64,000 nt of DNA from positions 248,001 to 312,000 of the forward strand of contig NZ_JARXHY010000006.1 in assembly GCF_031127815.1 (NCBI RefSeq). Reading direction: 5' to 3'. Positions within the stretch are counted from its first letter, which is position 1; each line of letters starts with the position of its first letter. The notes beneath the pieces were generated by a model. It made no database searches. It saw only the letters and a program-made list of their open reading frames with translations, and was not told the DNA's origin. This DNA comes from Pelagicoccus sp. SDUM812003. GTDB lineage: Bacteria > Verrucomicrobiota > Verrucomicrobiia > Opitutales > Opitutaceae. A program made the translations under genes and the position numbers. This document shows positions 43,272 through 52,700 of the stretch, in pieces.

Positions 43272-44216
43272 TCACTCCTCGATTTCCGCTTCGTCCTCCA
43301 TGACGTCGACGACTTCCAGTTCGCCCATGGAGACGTCGCCGGGCAACAGGTTGCGTTTCAGTCTTCCGGATTCGTTTCCGAAAAGGCTGGACGCCGCTCG
43401 AGCCATGTTGGCGAACTCCTCGTCGAAACTTCTGCCCCTCGCCCTAATGCTGAATCGCGTGATCCAGAGCAGATTCTTCTCTTTGGATTCCACAAGTTTC
43501 CTGAAGTCGTAGGCTTGCAGGATTACGAAGTAGCGCTCGGTCTCGATCTCGGCTTCGAGGTCGTTCAGGATGTTGCGTTGCGGCCCTAGGATAGGCCCCA
43601 TGCTGTAGTAGTCGACCAGCGTGGGCGCGTATCCGAGCAGCTGCGCGTTGTACTCGTTGGCCTTGCGCCTGGCGCGTTCCGCCATGTCCTGCAGGAGCAG
43701 CATCGTTTCCAGTTCTCCGATGGACTGGCTCATTTCGGAGCTTTGTTCCGCTGTGAGGCTTCCGTCTGATCCGATGTCGCTGTTGATGCTGTTGATCGAA
43801 TTCATGGCGTTCGCCATCTCGTCGATGGCGACGTTTCTGAAGCCGTCGTGATGGGGGATCGTCTTTCCCCAGTTCAGGACGATGAGCAGGTCGGTCTTTT
43901 GGGGGTCGGTTTCCGGCACGTAGTTCTCTTCCGCCAAAGCGGTCGCGATATGGTTGGCCAACTCCTCCTGGCTCAGGGCGATCAAGGATTCGTCCTTTTC
44001 GGTGGGGTCGATCAGTTTGCCAATTCCCAGAGCGTAGGTCTCCGGCTTCCATTGACCGTCTTCGAGCCGCTCGCGTTGGTAGAGCGGACTGACCACCGAG
44101 TGGGCGACGGTGCGTGGTGGCTTTTTTTTCACTTCCTTTGCGAACAGCCCGGGAGTGGAAAGAGTCAGTGCGGCGACGCAAAGGAGCGGCAGGGCGAGCG
44201 GAGTTGCTTTATTCAT
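43272..44216 (-). CDS. Secreted protein of unknown function
   Basis: A 314-residue protein with a signal peptide (ending near Ala26) followed by a basic patch (KEVKKKPPR). I do not recognise the family. The first part has the pattern DLLIVLNWGKT, a strand-rich fold that recalls lipoprotein-like domains of the DUF4136 type. The middle (about 130-190) is helical and rich in Met, Asn, Ser and Glu. The end (about 215-270) is strand-rich again, with RYFVILQAYDFRKLV. The C-terminus is very acidic (VVDVMEDEAEIEE). The gene is alone, convergent with GH95 and divergent from a GH43 gene, with a candidate operator in the divergent gap 174 bases from its start. Function unknown. Confidence 0.72.
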   Translation of the reverse strand: MNKATPLALPLLCVAALTLSTPGLFAKEVKKKPPRTVAHSVVSPLYQRERLEDGQWKPETYALGIGKLIDPTEKDESLIALSQEELANHIATALAEENYVPETDPQKTDLLIVLNWGKTIPHHDGFRNVAIDEMANAMNSINSINSDIGSDGSLTAEQSSEMSQSIGELETMLLLQDMAERARRKANEYNAQLLGYAPTLVDYYSMGPILGPQRNILNDLEAEIETERYFVILQAYDFRKLVESKEKNLLWITRFSIRARGRSFDEEFANMARAASSLFGNESGRLKRNLLPGDVSMGELEVVDVMEDEAEIEE

Positions 44217-44389
44217 GAGAGAAAACGATTCCTAAACTGATAAGAAAGCGCAACGGCTGAAGCTAGGCTTGGAGGCCTCGGAAGTGGATCCCATAAGGAA
44301 ATGAACGTAGCAGCATCGTCATTTCCGAAACGGAAAACAAGGGACTTCGCTACCTTTAAGGCAATTTTCTAATAAGGCCTTCGAATCGC

Positions 44390-44405
44390 TATGACTAAGG
44401 TTATA
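44390..44405. promoter_or_regulatory. Candidate operator, copy 6
   Basis: TATGACTAAGGTTATA, one base from consensus, lies in the 603-base divergent gap between the unknown secreted-protein gene and the GH43 gene (414 bases upstream of the latter). Apart from this and one hairpin, I see nothing gene-like in 44217-44819; it is A/T-rich between 44570 and 44660, where the GH43 promoter is likely. Confidence 0.6.
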
Positions 44406-44724
44406 ACAAGATGATTACGATCATTGGCTTGTGTGGTTCCGTTTCATTTCGCTTCATGATTTCTGCCGTTTTCACATCGGAGCAGGGGGTTCGTTCTCTG
44501 TTTCGATTTCCCTCCTCGTTCGTCACAACGCTGCTCTCGCGTGCAGGCCTTGTAGCGTATTCCCCCCTTTTTAGTGAAATGCCGCAGTTCTTAATGGTTT
44601 TTGAAAATCTAGAATCGCGAGCCTGGTTCTTGTTTTATATAAAATATATATAGTGAAAAGACTTCTTAACGATAAGGTCGAGTTTGCTTTTCTCGGTTCC
44701 TATCGGTTGCCCCAAGTATAAATG

Positions 44725-44756
44725 CTGCAGTCTTCGTAAGCGAGCGAAGGCTGCAG
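44725..44756 (+). promoter_or_regulatory. Leader hairpin upstream of the GH43 gene
   Basis: A 12-bp stem with one G-T pair (44725-44736 with 44745-44756) and an 8-base loop lies 63 bases before the start codon. No T run follows, so it is not a plain terminator. If transcription starts in the A/T-rich region near 44630-44660, this stem would be in the 5' leader and could protect the mRNA or affect translation. Confidence 0.45.
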
Positions 44757-44819
44757 TCGCTTGTAACGGCTGTGGACGTGACCTTCTCTGTTCGAGATGA
44801 ATGTGATTTAAGATATATT

Positions 44820-46496
44820 ATGATAAAGTATAAGCGATTCGCGCTGAGCCTTGGGTTGAGTTCAGTCTTTATTTCGAGTTCGATGGCGACGCCTGAAGCG
44901 GTGGCATTTGACTGGTTCGAATACTCGGGGCACGACAAGACGATCAGTCGCGTTGTGGAGCCTGGCCAGTTTCACAATCCCATTCTATCAGGTTTCTACC
45001 CGGATCCGAGCATTTGCAGGGCGGGCGACGACTACTATCTGGTGAATTCCACCTTCGCGTATTTTCCAGGACTCCCGATCTTTCACAGCAAGGACCTGGT
45101 GAACTGGAAGCAGGTGGGGAACGCCATCGATCGACCGAGCCAGCTGACCTACGATGGGCTTGAGGTGTCTATGGGCATCTTCGCACCTGCCATAACCTAT
45201 CACGACGGGCTCTTCTACTTGATCTGCACTCATGTGACCCGCGAGGGCAACTTCGTGTTGACTGCGGAGGATCCTGCGGGACCGTGGTCCGACCCGTACG
45301 TCTTGAAGTTTCGCGGTATCGATCCATCGCTCTTTTTCGACGACGATGGACGGGCTTGGATCGTGAACAACGACGATCCGGAGGGCGAGCCCTTGTACGA
45401 GGGCCATCGAGCTATCCGCATCCAGGAGTTCGATCTTGAAGCCATGCAGGTCAAGGGTCCGCGCAAGGTGCTGGTGAATGGAGGTGTAGACATTTCGACC
45501 AAACCGATTTGGATCGAAGGGCCGCACCTTTATAAGAAGGACGGCTGGTATTACCTTTCGGCAGCCGAAGGTGGCACCGGTCCAGGCCATTCGCAGGTGG
45601 TTTTCCGCAGCAAAAAAGTGGATGGTCCCTACGAGCCTTGGGACCGGAATCCGATCCTCACCCAGCGCGGTCTGCCGGACAAGGTTTTCGGAGCGGTGAC
45701 TTGCACTGGCCATTCCGACTTGGTCGAGGGGCCCGACGGCAAATGGTGGGCGACCTTCTTGGGAGTCCGCCCCTACGACGGCTCCGCTTCGCCTATGGGA
45801 CGTGAGACCTTTCTCATGCCTGTGGAGTGGACCGAGGACGGCTGGCCGACGATCTTGCCCGTAGACGAACGGGTGCCTCTCTATCTCGACGCTCCTGGAG
45901 GGGCGGTGGTTGAGACATCGGAATCGCTTCCGCTGTCTGGCTCGTTCACCTGGCGCGACCAATTCGACAGCGGCACGCTTTCGAAGGCTTGGATCATGCT
46001 CCGCGCGCCCTCCGAGCAATGGTGGAGCTTCGAGCAGGGCTGGGAGGGCAGCGTGGCCATCGCTCCGAGGAAGGCGACCCTGAGCAGCAAGGAAAACCCC
46101 AGCTATCTCGCTCGTCGCGTGCAGCATCACGAATTCTACGCTGAAACCTTGATGGAGGTTCCGAGCGAAGAGGGCGTATCCGCAGGGCTTGCCCTGTTTC
46201 AAAACGATCGTTTCCACTACTTCCTCGCGGCGCGGAGGCTCGGGCAGAAAAGCATCCTCAGCCTGGAGCGCGTGAAGGATGGAGAAACGGAGGTCTTGAA
46301 CGAGGTCGAGGTCGCGAACACGGACAAGATCGCTCTTCGAGTGGAAGGAGACGAGGATCTGTGCTCCTTTGAATACGCGGTGAAGCCGGACGCCTGGCTT
46401 ACGCTGGCGGCGAATCTGGATGCTCGAATGATAACGACTGCTGTCGCGGGTGGATTCGTCGGGGCTACGGTCGGAATGCATGCGCGGCTCGACTGA
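44820..46496 (+). CDS. Secreted GH43 enzyme (GH43_12-like beta-xylosidase/alpha-L-arabinofuranosidase)
   Basis: A 558-residue enzyme. I chose the ATG at 44820 because it begins a proper signal peptide (IKYKRFALSLGLSSVFISS); an ATG 48 bases upstream adds charged residues in front of it. The propeller (about 50-360) has the GH43 catalytic acids: Asp62 in FYPDPSI, Asp168 in GIDPSLFFDDDG and Glu233 in IEGPHLYKKDG. The C-terminal ~190 residues form the concanavalin-like domain that helps shape the active site in this GH43 group. It most resembles enzymes that release xylose or arabinose from oligosaccharides. It has no partner genes; candidate operators lie on both sides (44390 and 46830). Confidence 0.9.
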   Translation: MIKYKRFALSLGLSSVFISSSMATPEAVAFDWFEYSGHDKTISRVVEPGQFHNPILSGFYPDPSICRAGDDYYLVNSTFAYFPGLPIFHSKDLVNWKQVGNAIDRPSQLTYDGLEVSMGIFAPAITYHDGLFYLICTHVTREGNFVLTAEDPAGPWSDPYVLKFRGIDPSLFFDDDGRAWIVNNDDPEGEPLYEGHRAIRIQEFDLEAMQVKGPRKVLVNGGVDISTKPIWIEGPHLYKKDGWYYLSAAEGGTGPGHSQVVFRSKKVDGPYEPWDRNPILTQRGLPDKVFGAVTCTGHSDLVEGPDGKWWATFLGVRPYDGSASPMGRETFLMPVEWTEDGWPTILPVDERVPLYLDAPGGAVVETSESLPLSGSFTWRDQFDSGTLSKAWIMLRAPSEQWWSFEQGWEGSVAIAPRKATLSSKENPSYLARRVQHHEFYAETLMEVPSEEGVSAGLALFQNDRFHYFLAARRLGQKSILSLERVKDGETEVLNEVEVANTDKIALRVEGDEDLCSFEYAVKPDAWLTLAANLDARMITTAVAGGFVGATVGMHARLD

Positions 46497-46829
46497 TCGC
46501 CTCCGTTGTCCGACAGGCAGATTGTTTCCAGGGAGAGCGACTGTGTTGTTCGCAGCTTCGCTGGTCTTCTGGCGACTGGACCGTAGCGATTGCCGGGAGG
46601 GCTGCGCCTTGTTCGGAAGAACGGGAAGGCTGCTATTCGAACGCTGCTCCTCATCGCGAATGCTACGCCCCTTCGTCTGTTTCGTTTCGACGACACCGGT
46701 CCTGATTCGGAGAGTGGCGCAGCTCGCTATAGCATTTTGTCGGAGACTGACTTTGGATAATCCCCTCTGTTTTGAATCAATCAGACTCTCGTCCCTATGC
46801 TGCTGTTTTCACGGTCTAGAAGCTGTCTC

Positions 46830-46845
46830 CAATACTTAGGTTATA
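46830..46845. promoter_or_regulatory. Candidate operator, copy 7
   Basis: CAATACTTAGGTTATA, with an intact right half and a weak left half. It lies more than 300 bases after the GH43 stop and over 1 kb before the next recognised gene, so its target is unclear; it may point to an undetected transcript in this interval. Confidence 0.45.
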
Positions 46846-47011
46846 GAGAAGTCTTCACTAATGCCGCCTAGACTAACACCGCGCTGCGTACAACCTACAG
46901 GCTGTTTGTTTGTATTTTTGTTTACGGGCATGCGCGCGCTAAAAGCCTAGCGACAAAGACATTGAACGCCTTGCGCGAAGGAGCGCCTGCATGCTCTCTG
47001 GTATATCAGTT

Positions 47012-47039
47012 GGCGACCCTCTTTGGTTGGAGGGTCGCC
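47012..47039. other. Strong hairpin in the gene-poor interval
   Basis: A perfect 10-bp stem (GGCGACCCTC with GAGGGTCGCC) and an 8-base loop TTTGGTTG. No T run follows on + (TTCGG); on - the sequence after it is AACTGATA. It is terminator-like in shape but not in tail, and might belong to a structured RNA. Confidence 0.5.
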
Positions 47040-47775
47040 TTCGGTATGTGGCGAGTTGACTTCTTTCTTTTATCGCATTCGAGCGTCGCTATATCGATTG
47101 TCAGTCGGTGCATTCGAAAGGCGGTCGCATGCTCGTTGCCTTCTGGAGGAAGGCCGGATTTGGAATCGGCTGCGATTGAGTTTGCAAGCGCTCGGCTTGA
47201 AACGGGAAGAGCATGTCCGGAACGAGCGCCCGCTTATTTGATACCTTTGCAATCTAGCGATGGACAGCATGCGTCTCTGAATTTGATTCCCCGCATCGGC
47301 GGATCTCGATCCAGTTGATCTCGAAGCCTAAGGCTTCAGCTCTGGCGCCAAGCGGTTCGCTCTAGCTTAGATCGGAAACCAAAGGCATCAGGGACGGTTT
47401 TTCGTCCTTCTGAGGAGGCAGCTCTGCTCGGCGTCCCCCATCTCCCGGCAGACCTTCGCGAACTCCCAGCTGCGGGCGATTTGCTTCAGGGCGCTTGCGA
47501 TTCGCTCCTTGCGCAAGCGCCTCGCTTTTAGCTTTTCGATTGCCGTTCCCTCGGTTCCAGGCCGCCGGAAGAACGGACTTCAGCCCGACGCGGTTCCAGG
47601 AAAGCAGCGCCTCGGACGAAATGACGCGATGGGGACTGCGCGAATGCAGGTTCGTACGAAGACGACGGATAGGGAGGTTTTGAGAGCTGTTTTTGGAAAA
47701 ATAGCGTAAGAGGGTTGAGAAAACGAGCAATGTCTTTGTTGGGGAGTTGTTGGCAGGCCATTTGCTCCGCCGAAA

Positions 47776-47810
47776 AGCGGTGTGGGAGCGCCTTGGAGCG
47801 CTTCTCCGCT
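47776..47810. repeat. GC-rich compound hairpin, candidate dispersed repeat
   Basis: AGCGG (47776-47780) pairs with CCGCT (47806-47810). Inside, GGAGCGC pairs with GCGCTTC around a 6-base loop. The sequence that follows (GAGGCGCGAACAG, then GGTAAGGCCGCCGCGGC with six T) is similarly structured. The style is that of intergenic repeats in Opitutae; only one copy is visible here, so this is tentative. Confidence 0.35.
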
Positions 47811-47967
47811 GAGGCGCGAACAGTAGGTCGTGGTAAGGCCGCCGCGGCTTTTTTGGTGCATTAGGAGAGCTGATTCGATACGCGCAAAAGAGTAGATTCT
47901 GGAATATGAGAAATTCCCTTTTTCAACTTGTTGTAGTGGTAGCCTTTTGCAGGATGGACGCCCGACC

Positions 47968-48822
47968 ATGCTGCTCGAAGTGAGAGACCTCCGAATCGAA
48001 TTCAGCAGCCGCCATTCAAGCGTGGAGGCTGTTCGGGGGATTTCCTTTTCCTTGGAGAAGGGGCAAACGCTTGCTATCGTTGGCGAAAGCGGCAGCGGCA
48101 AGAGCGTGACCGCCATGTCGCTTTCCCGTTTGTTGCCGGCGCCTCCGCGCTGCTCGGTCTCGGGCTCGGCCCTATTGGATGGCGTGAATCTGCTGGCGCT
48201 GCCGGAGAAGGCGTTGCGTTCCGTGCGCGGCCGCCGCATCGCCTACGTTTTCCAGGAGCCTTCCACCTCGTTGAATCCGTATTTCACCGTTGGCAGCCAG
48301 ATTGAGGAGGCCTTGAGGTTTCACCGGAAGGACGTGAGGAACGTTCGGGCGGAGGCGATTCGTCTGCTAGAGACGGTGGGCATTCGAGATGCCACCCGTC
48401 GCTGCGACGATTATCCGCACCAGATGAGCGGCGGCATGAAGCAGAGGGTGGTGATCGCCATGGCGCTGGCCTGCAAGCCGGACATTTTGGTGGCGGACGA
48501 GCCGACTACCGCCTTGGATGTAACGATCGAAGCTCAGATCATCGATCTTTTGCGTTCGCTTCGAGAGAAGGAAGGCATGTCCATTATATTGATCACCCAC
48601 AATTTCGGCATCGTCGATGGTTTCGCAGACCAGGTCGCTGTGATGTATCGGGGCAGGATCGTGGAGTCCGGGGAAACAGCCAAGGTGCTGGCGTCTCCGC
48701 AGCATGAGTATACGAAAGCTTTGATCCGCTGCATCCCACGTCTCGGGGTGAAGCGGAAGCGTCTTCCAGTGGTCGATCACGCCCTGATCGGCGAGACCGG
48801 AAATGGGGTCGGTCATGGATAG
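47968..48822 (+). CDS. Oligopeptide/dipeptide ABC transporter ATP-binding protein (OppD/DppD-like)
   Basis: A 284-residue ATPase that powers peptide import. It has Walker [10 protein letters not shown]-loop [11 protein letters not shown], signature MSGGMKQRV, Walker [13 protein letters not shown] and switch His in LITHN. The region after residue 230 ([11 protein letters not shown]) is the OppD/DppD C-terminal extension, though the cysteine cluster of iron-sulfur-bearing relatives is not obvious. I use the ATG at 47968 rather than a TTG seven codons upstream because AGGA at 47951-47954 and the start of the conserved LLEVRDL fit it. It overlaps the next ATPase gene by 20 bases. The matching substrate-binding protein and permeases are encoded 5 kb downstream. 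Confidence 0.9.
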   Translation: MLLEVRDLRIEFSSRHSSVEAVRGISFSLEKGQTLAIVGESGSGKSVTAMSLSRLLPAPPRCSVSGSALLDGVNLLALPEKALRSVRGRRIAYVFQEPSTSLNPYFTVGSQIEEALRFHRKDVRNVRAEAIRLLETVGIRDATRRCDDYPHQMSGGMKQRVVIAMALACKPDILVADEPTTALDVTIEAQIIDLLRSLREKEGMSIILITHNFGIVDGFADQVAVMYRGRIVESGETAKVLASPQHEYTKALIRCIPRLGVKRKRLPVVDHALIGETGNGVGHG

Positions 48823-49645
48823 GGACGCATCCGCCCATTCGCGTCCGCTGCTGGAGGTTCGGGATCTCAGCGTCAGCTACCCTTTGAGCGACGGCGGCCT
48901 GTTTCGAAAAGGAGCCTCGTTTCGAGCGGTCAATTCCGTCTCCTTCGCTCTTACCCGCGGACAGACCCTCGGGTTGGTCGGCGAGAGCGGCAGCGGCAAG
49001 AGCACCATTGGGAAAGCGATACTGAAGCTGATCCCCCACGACTCGGGCCAGATCGTCTACGACGGCGTGGCGATCGGAGGCATGAGCGAGAAGGAGTTCA
49101 AGCCCTTCCGGCGACGCATTCAGACTATTTTTCAGGATCCCTACGCCTCCCTTAACCCTCGGCTAGCCATCGGGGACATCGTGGCCGAGCCGATGCTGGT
49201 GCACGAGAAGGGGCTCGGGCGGGCAGATCGCGATGAGCGGGTGGCGCAGCTGCTTAATAAGGTTGGGCTGCCGGCCGATGCCATGCGGCGCTATCCGCAT
49301 CAGTTCAGCGGTGGACAGCGGCAACGCATTTGCATCGCCCGGGCATTGAGCTCGCGACCGGAGTTCATCATTTGCGACGAATGCGTGAGCGCCCTGGACG
49401 TGAGCGTTCAGGCCCAGATCGTGAACCTGCTGCAGGACTTGCAGGAAGAATTCGGACTGAGCTATCTTTTTATCGCCCATGACCTTGCGATTGTGGAGCA
49501 CATGAGCCATCAGGTGGTGGTCATGCAGAACGGCGAGATCGTCGAGCAAGGCTCCTCAGAAACCATCTACAGTGACCCTAAAACGGAGTATACGAAAGCG
49601 CTGCTAAACGCCGTGCCTGCTATGCCTAGCATAGACGGCGCTTAG
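48803..49645 (+). CDS. Oligopeptide/dipeptide ABC transporter ATP-binding protein (OppF/DppF-like)
   Basis: The 280-residue second ATPase of the pair. Walker [11 protein letters not shown]-loop [11 protein letters not shown], signature FSGGQRQRI, Walker [13 protein letters not shown] (with Cys replacing the usual Pro-adjacent position, DECVSALD, as is common in OppF) and switch His in IAHDLA are all visible. The start codon at 48803 overlaps the end of the first ATPase; a second ATG four codons in (48815) is an alternative. Both ATPases are needed for a heterodimeric Opp/Dpp transporter. PPi-PEPCK begins 72 bases downstream, with no terminator seen between them. Confidence 0.9.
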   Translation: MGSVMDRDASAHSRPLLEVRDLSVSYPLSDGGLFRKGASFRAVNSVSFALTRGQTLGLVGESGSGKSTIGKAILKLIPHDSGQIVYDGVAIGGMSEKEFKPFRRRIQTIFQDPYASLNPRLAIGDIVAEPMLVHEKGLGRADRDERVAQLLNKVGLPADAMRRYPHQFSGGQRQRICIARALSSRPEFIICDECVSALDVSVQAQIVNLLQDLQEEFGLSYLFIAHDLAIVEHMSHQVVVMQNGEIVEQGSSETIYSDPKTEYTKALLNAVPAMPSIDGA

Positions 49646-49717
49646 CGGCATGATCGTGCTGGTACTCGAAACGCTGCTCCTGACAGAACAGAACCGAATA
49701 GCGAAAAGAAAATAACC

Positions 49718-52700
49718 ATGAAAACGGATTGGACCGACCTCAAAACTCGAATAGGATTCGACCCTGTGAAGGGCGAGAACTCGTACGACGAGGAGAAGCT
49801 CATCGAGTACTTGAACATCAAACTTCGCTCCCGCGGCTGCCCGATCTTTGGCAAGGAGGAGGACTACCCATTTTTGCAGATGGGCAACTCTTTGCTGAAG
49901 AGCGTCGAGGAGAAGAACCGTCTCCTGAAGGAGCACCTCTGCCCCGTGGACCAGCGCATCCAGAACTATCTGGAGAGCTTGTTCGCCGACCTGGATGTCC
50001 CCGACCAGATCTGGCTTCCTACCAATAGCTTGGTGCTGGAACGTCACGGCATGGCGCGAGCTCTCTCGCTGCCGCCGGACAAGGATAAGTTCGAGTCGGA
50101 CATCGTGAGCGCCTTCCGCGTGAAGCAGGGCATCATCAACAATCCGAAGAGCGACCGACGCACCACCAAGGGCGTCTTCCACGTGGCCGAAGGCGGCCTC
50201 CCGATCCCGGCGGACAAGAAGCAGGTGCCGCTGATCACCTTCGCCCGTCTGCTGGCCGCCGCTCTGCAGCCACCGCAGGAGCTGCTCGAGCTGCCGTTCA
50301 CTTCCTCGCAGGAGGAGAAGGCTCGCTTGTTCGCTTCCATCATGCTGCGCCCGCTGGTTCAGCCGGAAGTGCAGGGCGTCACGGAAGAGAAGCGCATGGA
50401 AGTGCGTTTCTTCGCTCCGGGCAACCTGACCAGCAATCTCGATTTCGTAGAATCGATCTTCGGCAACGCAGGGGATCCTTTCCTGGCGGAGAACGACGCG
50501 GGCCTCGACGTCAAGGGCTGGTCCGGACACACCGGCTGCGTGATTCTCGCCCCTCATCTGATCCGCTTGAAGAAGAAGGACGTGGGACTGCCGCACATCT
50601 CCGAGGCTACCGAGCGCCAGAAGCGCGACGGCATGTGCTGGGAGAGCGAAGACGAGCTCTACAACGACGGCGGCGCGTTCAAGATCACCTCCCGCGACAA
50701 TCGCGGCGTAGTGGTCACAATCATCGCGGACAACTACTACGGCTACTGCAAGAAGGAGGTGAAGACTCAGATCTCCTACGCCTCCAATCTCTACGGAAAC
50801 GTCGAGGAGGAACACGCGGGCGGGGCCCTGGCTTTCGCGAGCTACGATCTCGGCGAGGAGTTCCACCTGAGCAATTACGTCAAGGAGATCGAGCACTCCT
50901 TCGCCGACACCGTAAAGGCCATGGGGGATACCATCGAACTGATGCCCGAAGGCTACGCCGTCGACAAGAAGTATTCGGATATCTACTACATCCCCGAAGA
51001 CTCTCGCATCACGCTGCACGACCAGACCATCGCGTGGACTGCCAATGGCGAAAGCCGCTCCCTGCAGCTGCAACCGGATACGACCTATGTATTGCCTAAT
51101 GGATACAAGGTGGAGATGCGTCGTCCGATGTCCGGTCGCCGCTGGCGTCTGCTCGGCACGGCCCCAGACGGGACCTTCTGTCACAAGCCCTGCACGGTTT
51201 CCGGCGGTGGCAAGTCCGAGATCTCCAAGTCTCTGATGGACGCCATCGTGTTTGGCCCAGTATTCACCGCGGACTTGCAGAAGGACTTCGACATGGTCGA
51301 AGAAATCGTCAACTACAGCTACAGCAAGCGCTTCAAGGACGAGTCCCTCAACCGCGTGAACAGCCGCAAGGTGCTGAGTTCGGCTCGGTCCCTGGGTTCG
51401 GTGATCAAGCTGCTTTCCCCTTCGCCGGCCTACACCGACGAGTACAACGCCTGGCTGAGCAAGTTCCCCGGCTACGTCATCGACATTGTTCTGGTGGTCA
51501 AGCGCTTCTACAAGGAGGACTGGGGCACCAACTGGCGCGACCGTTTTGGCGTGGACGTGGTGAACGGCAAGCCGGGCAACGAGCTCAAGTACCGCGACCT
51601 GAAGTTGATTTCTCAATACCTTCGCGTCGGCTTCGAGGCGGACGGCTCCTGGCGTGTGTTCAGCCTGCGCAAGGACTTCTTCCCCGCTTCCAAGATCCAG
51701 TACGAAGACGATATCTCGGCCGCGGTGATGGTCCCCGGCGAACATGCCAAGGGCTTGAACGACAGCGCTCAATCCTACCGCTCCATCAAGTTCATCCAGA
51801 ACTGCGAGTATCGACTCTTCCAGCGCCCCGACGAAGCCATTCACCGCGGTTACGACAAGACCACGGAGTGGGACTTCTCGCGCAAGGGCCTGTTCTTCTC
51901 CAACTATGAGCCGATGACTCGCAAGGAGACCTTGGAGATGGAGAAGGACGCGATCCGCTTCGGAAACTTCACCGAGCCGATGCAGCGCACCATCCGCGAG
52001 TTCAATCGCTCGGACAAGCCCGACTACGTGGTGTCGTCCTCCAATCCGCGCATCTTCGAAGGTCAGCCATCCAAGAACCCGCGCTACTTGCAGAATCGTC
52101 TAGACCTCGAAGACGAGCGCAGCGTGTACGTGGCCGATGTCGGCGCTCGCCTGCACCGTCGTTTGGATCTGGCTACCAAGCCGCCGTTCCCAGTGAACGC
52201 GGTCCTGCCAGGGCGTCGCAACAACCCGCCGAGCGAAGGCATCCGCGCCTTGGCTCCCTTTGGTCCGGTTCACTATCAGGAGCTGCCGGAAATCTTCATG
52301 GACTTCATCGCCAGCTTGACCGGCAAGTCTCCCTCCACCACGGGAGCTGGGTCCGAAGGCGCTCTGACCAAGGGTCCGTTCAACGCGTTGCTTCCGATCG
52401 TGGATCTGAACGCTGCGATGGTTTCGTATATCGTTTCTGGATACGAGTGTTTCGTTTCCTCGGCAGGTTGCGTTGGCCCGAAATTCCGCTCCGATCACGA
52501 CATCAGCTTGCTGGTGCCTGAAATCTGGTGCCGCATGCGTCCGAGCGAGCGCAAGGCGAAATACCTCATCGAAAACGGCTATCTCGAGCATTGCGACGAT
52601 TTCGAGCACAAGGGCGAGAAGGTCGAGGCGCATCGCCTCGGCTACCGCATCACCGCGAAGTTCGTGCAGGACTTCGGCGGGCGCGTCTTCTCCAACCCGA

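Larger units (their letters stand above)
46497..47967. other. Gene-poor interval of 1.47 kb
   Basis: I find no convincing gene here on either strand: open frames are short, arginine- or serine-rich, lack ribosome binding sites and match nothing I recognise. The interval contains one candidate operator (46830), a strong hairpin (47012-47039), a small palindrome GAAGCCTAAGGCTTC near 47320, and a complex GC-rich hairpin (47776-47810). GGTTCCAGG also occurs twice, about 40 bases apart, near 47550 and 47594. The 47500-47860 part looks like intergenic repeat DNA rather than a decayed gene. Confidence 0.55.

Noticed and set aside
44411-44653. An 80-codon + strand frame just after operator copy 6
   Set aside because: The start lacks a ribosome binding site, and the sequence does not look like a designed signal peptide or membrane protein; it spans A/T-rich promoter-like DNA.
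44988-46481. A 497-codon - strand frame opposite the GH43 gene
   Set aside because: Antisense shadow of a gene with intact catalytic motifs; composition is typical of reverse-frame reading.
47362-47730. A 122-codon - strand frame and overlapping + strand frames in the gene-poor interval
   Set aside because: Arginine-rich, low-complexity translations in several frames at once, which fits structured repeat-like DNA rather than a gene.
49604-51844. A 746-codon open frame on the - strand opposite PPi-PEPCK
   Set aside because: It is fully antisense to a strongly recognised gene, and its translation is dominated by Val, Leu, Gln, Arg and His as expected of a shadow frame. No domain or ribosome binding site is visible.
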